Assembly: GCA_937899835.1 (NCBI GenBank)
Contig: CALCCE010000103.1
Coordinates: forward strand, 1 to 32,897
Reading direction: 5' to 3'
Source: an uncultured Flavobacteriales bacterium
GTDB taxonomy: Bacteria; Bacteroidota; Bacteroidia; Flavobacteriales_G; Salibacteraceae
DNA length: 32,897 bases
Below the pieces are notes generated by a model that saw only the letters and a list, made by a program, of their open reading frames with translations, made no database searches and was not told where the DNA came from. The position numbers and the translations under genes are program-made. Shown in pieces: positions 17,386 to 24,854 of this stretch (position 1 is the first letter of the stretch; each line of letters opens with the position of its first letter).

Positions 17386-18177
17386 ATGCGTTTTTCGGTT
17401 GGTCTGTTCTTTTTTGCTGGTGTTGTTGCCTTTTGTCTCAGCTCTTGTGATTTCAGGAAACAACCCCCTGAATTATCCTTCGACCATCTGGTGCTTTTTG
17501 TTGAACAGGGAGATTCCATCGATCGCTTCTTTCACCAACATTTCACCTTGGCCGAAAAAGCCACCACGGTTCACGATTCGCAGGGAACGGAGGGGCACTA
17601 CTTCCTTTTCTTCAACACTTTCGTAGAATTGCTTTACCTCAATGACAGCTCCAAAGCTGTAGAAAACGAAACTCGTTTTGGTAGCGCGTACATCCCACGA
17701 TGGTCGCCGGAGTATTGTCCCATTGGAGTAGGCTTACAACTAATGCCCTTTGACACCAGCGGCATGAGTGCGCTATACCATACCTATAGCAGCATAAACG
17801 ATGGCTCCTTTAACTTTTATTGGATGCCTAAAGCCAACCGCAATCAGGAGCAACCGCTGCTTTACATCTCTGAACCTGAACGCAGCTACCATCAGTTTGA
17901 ATCTTTAGAAGAGGTAGATGAAAAGGTAGAAGATTTCAAACGAGAAGACGTGAAACGCTACCTCACCCACCCCAAGGGCATGCAACGCTTAAGTAAAATT
18001 CGGATAGAAGTTTCTGCCGATCAACTCAATGGAAAAAACGTAGCTACGCTTAACCGGCTACCGCAAGTAGAAGTCAGCCGCGGTGATGGCTATCGTATCG
18101 TGTTGGAATTTGATGACCACCGCCGAAGAAAAAGATTAAAATCAGGTGGGAAGCTTCCGTTGGAAGTGCATTACTAA
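17386..18177 (+). CDS. glyoxalase-like (VOC) domain lipoprotein
   Basis: 263 aa. The signal MRFSVGLFFFAGVVAFCLSS is followed by Cys21 (lipobox LSSC). After it comes LSFDHLVLFVEQGDSIDRFF, then GTEGHYFLFFNTFVELLYLN, the beta-alpha-beta-beta layout of glyoxalase-like/VOC domains: 'DH' near the start and 'E' in FVELL as candidate metal ligands. The second half (YRIVLEFDDHRRRKR at the end) fits a second, less clear module. A -7-like TACCTTCG sits at 17355-17362 (one mismatch). Its stop overlaps the convergent SRPBCC gene by 4 nt. Substrate unknown; an extracytoplasmic VOC lipoprotein is somewhat unusual. Confidence 0.78.
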   Translation: MRFSVGLFFFAGVVAFCLSSCDFRKQPPELSFDHLVLFVEQGDSIDRFFHQHFTLAEKATTVHDSQGTEGHYFLFFNTFVELLYLNDSSKAVENETRFGSAYIPRWSPEYCPIGVGLQLMPFDTSGMSALYHTYSSINDGSFNFYWMPKANRNQEQPLLYISEPERSYHQFESLEEVDEKVEDFKREDVKRYLTHPKGMQRLSKIRIEVSADQLNGKNVATLNRLPQVEVSRGDGYRIVLEFDDHRRRKRLKSGGKLPLEVHY

Positions 18178-18659
18178 GCCTCAGATGCGGGTAATACTTC
18201 CCGCCAACGATCAGTTTCAGCAAACTCACGAATAACGTTGTTGCGCTCAACCAACAGACGGGTCATGTAGGATTTGAGGAACAGGCCATCGGCAAGTTTT
18301 CCTAAAGGTCCCAAGGGAGCCGTATAATCAAACACATCGGTCATGATGGTTGTGCCCTCCCTGTTTTCAAATCGATGTTGGTGCCAGAAGCGCTGGAAGG
18401 CGCCTTGCTGCATTTCGTCCACAAACGAAAACGGTGGATCAAAAGCCGTGACCTTGCTGGTGAGGTTTTGCCATACTCCAAAATGACGGGCACGCCAGGT
18501 AACACTTTCTCCCATGCCGACAAGCCCCGAGGTCACTCCAGCAATGGCTCTTTCTCCCGTCTGCGCAGTGGAAACCTTGTGCAGATCAATGCTACGAGAC
18601 AAGTGAAAACAACGCTCGATAGGCGCTTTAATCGAAGTTTCAAGTTGAATGATGGGCAT
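18174..18659 (-). CDS. SRPBCC-family (START-like) ligand-binding protein
   Basis: 161 aa. It starts MPIIQLETSIKAPIERCFHL, the first strand and helix of SRPBCC/polyketide-cyclase-like proteins ('...i.AP.e..F.l..'), continues with GMGESVTWRARHFGVWQNLT, FDPPFSFVDEMQQGAFQRFW and TTIMTDVFDYTAPLGPLGKL, and ends with a long C-terminal helix MTRLLVERNNVIREFAE. These are the family's core elements; such proteins bind hydrophobic ligands in a deep cavity. Cytoplasmic, no signal. Convergent with the glyoxalase-like gene (4-nt overlap of 3' ends). An inverted repeat AACTCT/AGAGTT (18671-18689) lies in its likely 5' leader. Confidence 0.88.
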   Translation of the reverse strand: MPIIQLETSIKAPIERCFHLSRSIDLHKVSTAQTGERAIAGVTSGLVGMGESVTWRARHFGVWQNLTSKVTAFDPPFSFVDEMQQGAFQRFWHQHRFENREGTTIMTDVFDYTAPLGPLGKLADGLFLKSYMTRLLVERNNVIREFAETDRWREVLPASEA

Positions 18660-18808
18660 GCTCTAAGATCAACTCTTTTCAGGAGAGTTAGTTCTCAAGG
18701 ACCTGTTTTTAATATTAGGATCAAAAATCAGTGTAAAACACTACGCGCGATGTCGACCGTCAAGCAGTTTTTTTAATTTGTCCTTACAAACCATCGTTGC
18801 CTTTTAGC

Positions 18809-19390
18809 ATGTCCACCTTACCCCTCATTTCAGAATTGATGGAACGGGAGATACCACTTTCCGCCACCGAAAAATTGGCGGTAGACCAACTGATTCCGGT
18901 AATGGGTTATGCCAAGGGCGATATTTTGCTCCAGGAGGGACAGGTAGCCCGGCGGTGTTATTTCGTCATCAAAGGCTGTGTGCGCGCTTACCAATTGGTG
19001 GAAGGCAAAGAACGCAACACCGATTTTTACCTGGAAGGTGATCCGGTGGCTTCGCTCACCAGCTACCTTCACCAATCACCGGCCAATCATTACCTGGCAT
19101 GTATGGAAAAATCGGTGTTGGCCGTATTGAGCTACGAAAATGAGCAACAGCTCTACCAGCAACACCCAAAGTTTGAGGCACTGTGCCGCAACAGTATTGA
19201 ATCTGCCTTTGGAAAACAACAGGCTGCCCTGCAACAACTGCTCACCCAAAGTCCGGAGACCCGCTACCTCGAATTGCGTAAAAATCGACCTGAATTGTTG
19301 CAAAGGGTACCGCAATACCATTTGGCTTCTTTTCTTGGCATCGAGCCCGAATCACTCAGCCGCATCCGTAAAAGATTAGCCGCTCAATAA
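18809..19390 (+). CDS. Crp/Fnr-family transcriptional regulator
   Basis: 193 aa from the ATG at 18809; the longer frame uses a TTG at 18797 and adds only four residues. The cyclic-nucleotide-binding-like fold runs from about 20 to 115 (MGYAKGDILLQEGQVARRCY, FVIKGCVRAYQLVEGKERNT, FYLEGDPVASLTSYL). The C-terminus VPQYHLASFLGIEPESLSRI, then RKRL, is the winged-helix recognition segment of the Bacteroidota Crp/Fnr group. No Cys cluster for an iron-sulfur centre is present. Convergent with the DUF4386 gene, 8 nt between stops. Ligand and targets unknown; TAATTTG at 18774-18780 may be part of its promoter. Confidence 0.92.
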   Translation: MSTLPLISELMEREIPLSATEKLAVDQLIPVMGYAKGDILLQEGQVARRCYFVIKGCVRAYQLVEGKERNTDFYLEGDPVASLTSYLHQSPANHYLACMEKSVLAVLSYENEQQLYQQHPKFEALCRNSIESAFGKQQAALQQLLTQSPETRYLELRKNRPELLQRVPQYHLASFLGIEPESLSRIRKRLAAQ

Positions 19391-19398
19391 GCCATGGG

Positions 19399-20091
19399 TT
19401 ACTCCGAAATAGCAATGGACTTGCCATAGGAACCCACTACGAGTAAATACAAGCAAAACCCGAGCTCTCCCACTATCGCGGTAAAGAACATAAACTGGCT
19501 ACTCGCCTCAATCGCACTGGGAAATACAAAATGGGAAAGGCTATTGAAACCGTAGCCTATGCCCGCCAATGCCAATAGGATGCCCAATACTTTGGGAAAA
19601 CCAGAAGATTTCCAAACCAAATAGCCCATTAGCAAACAATTGAAGGCAAAAAACACCCCGGAAATCAAGTAGCCCATTTCGAAAACCTGTAAATGAAAAA
19701 TGACCCGTTCGGGTACCACATCAGGTTGCTGCACCAAGAGCAAAGGCTGATACAAGTGAACCAGATTGCTGGCCAAAACACCGGTTTGAAGGAGCCGGAA
19801 CAAAGTAGCCAACGCAGCAATACCGTGGTGCACTTTTCGAAAAAGCGCATAGAACAGAAAAGCGATCACCAAATCGCAAATCACCATCACCAAATCGGAA
19901 AAAAAGCCCCAGCGGTACAACACTTCCTGTTGCACCAATTGAGTAAGGGTATACTGCGCGTTTTGAAGGTCTACCAGTTCGCCCCGGATCAGCATACTGC
20001 CTGCCAATCCTCCCACAATGATTCCGAGGTACACGCCACCAGCAATACGTGCTATTTTTCGGTTGGAGAAGGCCCTTAATTTACTTGTCAT
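19399..20091 (-). CDS. DUF4386-family integral membrane protein
   Basis: 230 aa with about six hydrophobic segments (e.g. IAGGVYLGIIVGGLAGSMLI, FFSDLVMVICDLVIAFLFYA, VLGILLALAGIGYGFNSLSH, FFTAIVGELGFCLYLLVVGS). The opening RKIARIAGGVYLGII and the central YRWGFFSDLVMVICD are characteristic of DUF4386, a membrane family of unknown function. The start at 20091 follows directly after a short leader with a -7 box. Its 3' end faces the Crp/Fnr-family gene. Confidence 0.88.
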   Translation of the reverse strand: MTSKLRAFSNRKIARIAGGVYLGIIVGGLAGSMLIRGELVDLQNAQYTLTQLVQQEVLYRWGFFSDLVMVICDLVIAFLFYALFRKVHHGIAALATLFRLLQTGVLASNLVHLYQPLLLVQQPDVVPERVIFHLQVFEMGYLISGVFFAFNCLLMGYLVWKSSGFPKVLGILLALAGIGYGFNSLSHFVFPSAIEASSQFMFFTAIVGELGFCLYLLVVGSYGKSIAISE

Positions 20092-20126
20092 TTAAGCTAA
20101 GTTTTAGCGTTTTTGTTTCTCGCTGG

Positions 20127-20134
20127 CAAAGCTA
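20127..20134 (-). promoter_or_regulatory. -7 box for the DUF4386 gene
   Basis: On the minus strand this reads TAGCTTTG, an exact match to TAnnTTTG, 36 nt upstream of the ATG at 20091. No clear TTG -33 element is seen 19-21 nt further upstream, so the call is tentative. Confidence 0.4.
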
Positions 20135-20228
20135 TCCGCAGTATTTCCCGATTTGATTGACTTAGGTTAAGATGCGAGAGCAACATGGATTTTCTGAACA
20201 TTTTCCCCCTTCCCATGCTTTAGTCTCT

Positions 20229-20744
20229 ATGTTTTTGAAAGCTCGATATACAGTTTGGTCGCTACTTTTCACGCTGTTGGCTTGTCAATCAGAAGTCCCG
20301 CCCTCAGACGACTATTCGCAGTTTTCGCTTACCTACCTCATGACCGGACTGCAAGCAGGTTATGGAGGTCAGTGTCCTCGGCTGGTGATGGATGGCCAAC
20401 ACTTTGTGTACACTTTAGAACCCAATAGTTTCACCGGCGACACCAATTTTTCTTCCGACACCCTGCTTTTCGGTCGTTTTCCGAGCCATACCCTTGATTC
20501 GTTGATTGCCATCGTTGACGAAACCGAGACCGACTTGATCAATGCCATTGACCCGCACGTGCAAATGGGCGACTTTTACCTCATTAGCCTGCAACACGGC
20601 ACCGACACACTTACCTTACAACTGCAAAACCAGTCTCACCCTACCGCCGAGCGGGTGGTTGGTCTGTTGAATGCTGCTTTGCCAAAAGAAGTTCGCCGAA
20701 TAGCTCCTTTGCCTCTTTTCAGGGCAGAGGCATCTACCCAATAA
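20229..20744 (+). CDS. unknown lipoprotein (171 aa)
   Basis: A longer frame begins at 20172, but the ATG at 20229 gives MFLKARYTVWSLLFTLLAC, a standard lipoprotein signal (lipobox LLAC, Cys19). The mature protein contains FSLTYLMTGLQAGYGGQCPR, HFVYTLEPNSFTGDTNFSSD and TDTLTLQLQNQSHPTAERVV. This suggests a small beta-rich domain; I recognise no family. It lies 65 nt upstream of the cysteine-rich exported protein on the same strand, and the two may be co-transcribed. Confidence 0.65.
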   Translation: MFLKARYTVWSLLFTLLACQSEVPPSDDYSQFSLTYLMTGLQAGYGGQCPRLVMDGQHFVYTLEPNSFTGDTNFSSDTLLFGRFPSHTLDSLIAIVDETETDLINAIDPHVQMGDFYLISLQHGTDTLTLQLQNQSHPTAERVVGLLNAALPKEVRRIAPLPLFRAEASTQ

Positions 20745-20809
20745 CCGGCTCTCGCACTTTTGGTTCCATCTCTCAGTTGTTGTATTTTCAGCGCTATTCA
20801 CCTCAATTC

Positions 20810-21304
20810 ATGATGAAATCAACTGTATTTATCTGGAGCATTTTTTTGCTATTCCCTATGGCGCTAAGCGCGCAAGAATCTCCTTCGAGCCTTTTTGAAG
20901 CCGAAACCGCTGCGCCTTGCGCCAATAGCATTGATGTGGAAAGTCCGTTCTACGAGCAGGCCAAAGCGCAGGGAATTGTATTGCAATCTTTTGAAAGTGC
21001 GGATTGCGATGCTCAAAAGCCACCAGAACAGTCGGAACCTCGTATACTTGGCACCACCCAAAATGCCAACGGCTTAGCCATACAGGTAAGCTGGGTGGCC
21101 AATTGCTGCCAGCGCATGGTGTCGGTTGTAGAGGTAATGGAAGACGGTACTTGGAACGTACACTTGCAAGACGCTCCTGAATGTGGTGATTGCTTTTGCA
21201 CTACTTGCTGTTTTTCAGGCACGCTGGTCGTAGCATGCCCCAATCACCTTTTTCCCTCCAAAGTCTTGGTAAATGGGGTTGCAGTGCAGGGGTCGGATAT
21301 TTAG
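20810..21304 (+). CDS. unknown secreted cysteine-rich protein
   Basis: Start chosen at ATG 20810 (or the adjacent ATG 20813); the longer frame begins with TTG at 20777. The signal MMKSTVFIWSIFLLFPMALS is followed by AQE, a likely signal peptidase I site. The mature region of about 140 aa holds about ten Cys, clustered as NCCQ and CGDCFCTTCCF, with AIQVSWVAN and VSVVEVMEDGTWNVHLQDAP between. The pattern suggests disulfides or metal binding in an exported domain. No family recognised. Confidence 0.62.
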   Translation: MMKSTVFIWSIFLLFPMALSAQESPSSLFEAETAAPCANSIDVESPFYEQAKAQGIVLQSFESADCDAQKPPEQSEPRILGTTQNANGLAIQVSWVANCCQRMVSVVEVMEDGTWNVHLQDAPECGDCFCTTCCFSGTLVVACPNHLFPSKVLVNGVAVQGSDI

Positions 21305-21751
21305 AAACAAGGGATCACATCCTATTCATAGATTGAAAAGATCAAGCTTTAGGACACCATCAAGGCCTGAAGCTTTTGAGCCAATTAATAGTGATTCGCA
21401 CAAACCTAAGCGATCGATTAATTTCATTCTTCAGATTTGCTTTTTGTAGGCGCTTCTTCCTGCTTCTCAAATGAGCAGACCCGCAAAAACACCCTACTTC
21501 CATAAAGAAACGTTTGGTAATGTTAGGCTTCTCAATCATCCGACCTCCTGTAACCTGAACCAATTTTAAAACACTTGGATTTGCTTTGAAGCAATTTCGA
21601 ACGGTGATAATACTTTTAAAATAATCGTTCTACTCTTGGATTCGCGTATTTCATGCCATCCACTATCAATAGCGCTTAATCCGACAAAATGGTTAGTTTT
21701 AGATTGCTCATCCCAACAAGGAGCAAGCTCTTCCAATAAATCAGCCTCACC
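21305..21751. other. 447-bp intergenic region
   Basis: I see no convincing gene. Short frames on both strands lack signal peptides or recognisable motifs. A -7-like TACTTTTA at 21611-21618 (one mismatch to TAnnTTTG) with TTTG at 21585-21588 may be the promoter for the dimethylformamidase-like gene that starts at 21752. Confidence 0.4.
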
Positions 21752-23050
21752 ATGCTTCGATTACTATGGATATTATGCCTTGCGCCATTATTTCTGGCCT
21801 GCGGCTCCAACATCGAAAACGGTTATGTCAACCGCCTGTCCTTTGTTCAGGGCGATTCCATTGAGGTCTATCTGAATGGAAAAAGCCAAATAGAGGATGG
21901 CGAAGTAGACATCCACGACATCAATGGCCATACGGTTGCTTCCTTTTCTACGCCCCTGTTTCCCCAGGCCATGCAAGCCCAAAAACCATACGAGCAGGGC
22001 TTTGGCTATCGCAAAACAGCTACCATCCCGGTTCCTGAGGTGAAAAGCGGCATTTACTTGATCGACAATCGAATTCCCTTTTTAGTGAGGCCCAACAAGC
22101 CTTATGACATTTTGATTCTTTACGAATCAAATACGCAGAATGCCTATTCAAACAAAGGCGGTAAAAGCTTGTATGCCTTCAATTCTTCCGACAAGCAAGC
22201 AGCTCCAATCGTTTCTTTTCACCGGCCGCTGAGCCTCCCCTTCTTTTCTGCCCAATTCTACCGTTGGATCAATACGGTGGAGGAATACAACATTGGCTAC
22301 CTCTGCGATCAGGATATGGAGGACTATGCCAACCTCGCCTCCGCCAAATTGCTCATCATTCCAGGACACTCAGAATACTGGACCAGAACAGCCCGCAAGA
22401 ACTTTGATCGCTTCATTGCAGAAGGCAACAACGCTTTGATCCTTAGCGGGAACACCATGTGGTGGCAGGTACGCTACAATGCCGAAGGCAATCAATTGAT
22501 CTGCTATAAGAATCAGGAAAACGATCCCATCACAGACCCACTTTTGAAAACCATCACTTGGGTAGAAACAAGCTTGGATTACCCGGTTTTAAAGTCAATC
22601 GGAGTGGACTACGCCAATGGCGGATTTGGCAGGGAAAAAGATAACGGATGGAACGGTTACAAGATCGTGAATCCATCTTCTCCCCTTCTACACGGCAGTG
22701 GCCTCGACCAAAATGCTATTTTACCCTTACCCACCGATGAGGGTGATGGTACCCTCCTACAATTCTCGGCCGATTCTACTGAAGTAGCCTTGCAGAACAA
22801 GGCGCAGTTTCACCGCTACGAATTGATTGGTTACGACCTTTTATCAGGACATCGCCCTACGGCCAACATGGCTTGGGTGGTGCTGCAACACACACCCACC
22901 AGCGGAGTAATTGTCAATACCAGTTCTACGGATTGGTGCTCCAAAACCGGCATGAAAGGGGAAAGTTCAGCTACCATTCAACAACTGATCAAAAACATGA
23001 TTGATTTGTTGCTAAAAACTGATAAAAATGCAGCTTTTACCAAGCCTTAA
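21752..23050 (+). CDS. N,N-dimethylformamidase-beta-like lipoprotein
   Basis: 432 aa. Signal MLRLLWILCLAPLFLA then Cys17 (lipobox FLAC). Residues 20-110 form a beta-sandwich-like N-terminal part. From about 110 the sequence matches the C-terminal domain of the N,N-dimethylformamidase large (beta) subunit family: LILYESNTQNAYSNKGGKSL, VSFHRPLS, YNIGYLCDQDMEDY, AKLLIIPGHSEYWTRTARKN, GNNALILSGNTMWWQVRY, NGYKIVNPSSPLLHGSGL. This domain has a class I glutamine-amidotransferase-like fold. Lipoprotein location makes true dimethylformamide hydrolysis unlikely, and no alpha subunit is nearby, so the substrate is unknown. Confidence 0.82.
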   Translation: MLRLLWILCLAPLFLACGSNIENGYVNRLSFVQGDSIEVYLNGKSQIEDGEVDIHDINGHTVASFSTPLFPQAMQAQKPYEQGFGYRKTATIPVPEVKSGIYLIDNRIPFLVRPNKPYDILILYESNTQNAYSNKGGKSLYAFNSSDKQAAPIVSFHRPLSLPFFSAQFYRWINTVEEYNIGYLCDQDMEDYANLASAKLLIIPGHSEYWTRTARKNFDRFIAEGNNALILSGNTMWWQVRYNAEGNQLICYKNQENDPITDPLLKTITWVETSLDYPVLKSIGVDYANGGFGREKDNGWNGYKIVNPSSPLLHGSGLDQNAILPLPTDEGDGTLLQFSADSTEVALQNKAQFHRYELIGYDLLSGHRPTANMAWVVLQHTPTSGVIVNTSSTDWCSKTGMKGESSATIQQLIKNMIDLLLKTDKNAAFTKP

Positions 23051-23110
23051 GGGCCAATAAATGCCCCCTTCAAATTGCTCGTTTCTGTCACTGCAAACGT
23101 TAAATCGCTC

Positions 23111-23142
23111 TAAAAGTAGTATAGGAATTCACAATACTTTTA
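23111..23142. promoter_or_regulatory. inverted repeat upstream of the alpha/beta hydrolase gene
   Basis: TAAAAGTA (23111-23118) and TACTTTTA (23135-23142) form a perfect 8-bp inverted repeat with a 16-nt spacer, ending 27 nt before the ATG at 23170. The right arm also resembles a -7 box (TAnnTTTG with one mismatch), so the repeat could be an operator over a promoter. Confidence 0.35.
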
Positions 23143-23169
23143 ACTTAGTAAGGAATCGATCTACCCACT

Positions 23170-24507
23170 ATGAAAGTCCTTACTACGCTATTGCTCTTAT
23201 TGAGTACCATGGCCTTTAGCCAAGAAAAGAACCCATTTTCTAAGCAACTCTATGGCTACTGGGAAGGCGCTATCATTAAAAGCAACTCCTATCAACAGAT
23301 TGCGGTCACATTCTCCCAAAGGGATGGAAAAACTTACAGCCTACAATACATGGAGGAGTGGTATCCCGCTTTCGGAGAATTTGAAACTCCGGTAACGACC
23401 GACTCTCTGGGACGCATTATCTTTTCTACCGGATACGGTAAGGCTGGTCTTTCGCTAGACGAAAACAACCTGGAAATGACCGGTGAAATGCTGGGCTTCA
23501 ACCCATCCATTTACCTGCACTTGAAAAAAACCACCCCACCTCCTGCCCAAAATTATACCGTAGAAAAAGTCGCCATTCAATCGGGTAAAGTCCAGCTAAA
23601 CGGTCATTTTCATATCCCCCGATACTTGTCTAAAAAAACAGCCATCATTTTGGTAGGTGGTCGAGGCTGCTGGGCAGACGATACGGAATACAATTTGTAC
23701 GGGAAGCTGCTAAGGCGTTACGGTGTATCGGTTTTGGCTTATCAAAAAAGGGGAACCGGCAACTCTACCGGCGATTGCAACACAGCTACTATTCAAGACC
23801 TCGCCAATGACCTGGCCGCAGTGCACTCCTATGTGGCGGCTCACCCGAACGGATACGAAAAAATCGGTGTGCTGGGCATCAGTGCCGGAGGCTGGACCAT
23901 GGTAAAGGCACAGGAAAAAGTCGATTTTGATTTTATGATCAGTAATGTTGGGCCCTCTACCTCGGTAAAAGAACAACAAATGCAATCGATGGCTTATGGT
24001 GCCGCCGAATATGGTGTAAAAGGCCAGGCCTTAGCTAACGTGACACGTTACACCGAATTGATATTTAGTGCTCCTGCCAACCAGAAAGGCCTGAACAGCA
24101 TGAATCAACTGCTCGAAAAATCGGAGTCGGAAAACTGGAAAGACTTATTAGAAGACACCGATATTCCAGGTGATGTAAATGGAATTTCGGAGTTATGGGT
24201 AAGAAGGCACAACTTTGACCCTAAAGATGAACTTCAAAATTTTAGCAAGCCGTTCTTAGCAATTTATGGCGACCGCGATTGGATTGTACCGCACGAGGAA
24301 AACACGGCTAAACTAAAAGCTTATTTTGCCAACCGTCCACAACTGTTGACCACCGTTTTGGCTTATAATGCCGAACACGGGATGGAAATGGAATCGAAAT
24401 GGGTCAAGATGGAGCACAACCAAACCTATTGGCACTTTTACCGCATCTCGCCACAGGTGAACCTCGCCATTATTGAATTTTTGCGCCAGCATCAGTTGAT
24501 TGAATAG
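23170..24507 (+). CDS. secreted alpha/beta hydrolase
   Basis: 445 aa with signal peptide MKVLTTLLLLLSTMAFSQEK (cleavage near FS/QE). Residues 20-130 form a small beta-rich N-terminal domain. The hydrolase domain follows: IILVGGRGCWADD (oxyanion region), VSVLAYQKRGTGNSTGDC, nucleophile elbow LGISAGGW with Ser238, acid segment YGDRDWIVP (Asp368 or Asp370) and His403 in AEHGME. The catalytic triad is thus complete. The layout resembles Bacteroidota exported hydrolases of the prolyl-oligopeptidase/esterase type. The protein is probably periplasmic or outer-surface; substrate unknown. Single gene with its own upstream region. Confidence 0.9.
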   Translation: MKVLTTLLLLLSTMAFSQEKNPFSKQLYGYWEGAIIKSNSYQQIAVTFSQRDGKTYSLQYMEEWYPAFGEFETPVTTDSLGRIIFSTGYGKAGLSLDENNLEMTGEMLGFNPSIYLHLKKTTPPPAQNYTVEKVAIQSGKVQLNGHFHIPRYLSKKTAIILVGGRGCWADDTEYNLYGKLLRRYGVSVLAYQKRGTGNSTGDCNTATIQDLANDLAAVHSYVAAHPNGYEKIGVLGISAGGWTMVKAQEKVDFDFMISNVGPSTSVKEQQMQSMAYGAAEYGVKGQALANVTRYTELIFSAPANQKGLNSMNQLLEKSESENWKDLLEDTDIPGDVNGISELWVRRHNFDPKDELQNFSKPFLAIYGDRDWIVPHEENTAKLKAYFANRPQLLTTVLAYNAEHGMEMESKWVKMEHNQTYWHFYRISPQVNLAIIEFLRQHQLIE

Positions 24508-24854
24508 GGAGCCCATTGGCGTAATTTCTCCAGCGCCTCCCTCCCAAACCGTCCTCCTGTAACTCCTATATTTAGTTGAATACGCTTGTAATCAAAGTAA
24601 TTACCCGATATTATTAAGGCTGTTTATTGCCGATTAATAGGCGTATCAGTGTAGTGTGGTGGGATTTGTCAAAATATAAGAGCAACTGCGTTTTGGGTAC
24701 TGTAACTTATACAACTATATAGAGTATTATTAAATCGGCTCTCTCTTTTCACAACGTTTTCTTATAAACTCAAGTCAACCAAGGACTTAGGCTCACCGAA
24801 ATGGTGAATGACCGGGTTTCTGAATGTGAATCAATTGTTAGTCTCTCCCTCACC
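24508..24854. other. 347-bp intergenic region
   Basis: No gene recognised. Just after the hydrolase stop, GGCG/CGCC and GGGAG/TCCC segments (about 24508-24545) can fold but lack a T-tract, so a terminator is uncertain. The remainder is AT-rich and probably holds the promoter of the membrane sensor gene; a TATATTTA at 24567-24574 is only a partial -7 match. Confidence 0.35.

Noticed and set aside
20172-20744. Longer start of the 171-aa lipoprotein at 20172
   Set aside because: It places 19 polar residues before a clear lipoprotein signal; ATG 20229 is preferred.
21360-21563. 67-aa minus-strand frame in the gap before the dimethylformamidase-like gene
   Set aside because: It is not a shadow of a gene, but it has no motif, no signal peptide and no supporting context.
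23041-23085. Possible terminator after the dimethylformamidase-like gene
   Set aside because: The AAGGGC/GCCCCCTT stem needs a bulge and lacks a T-tract.
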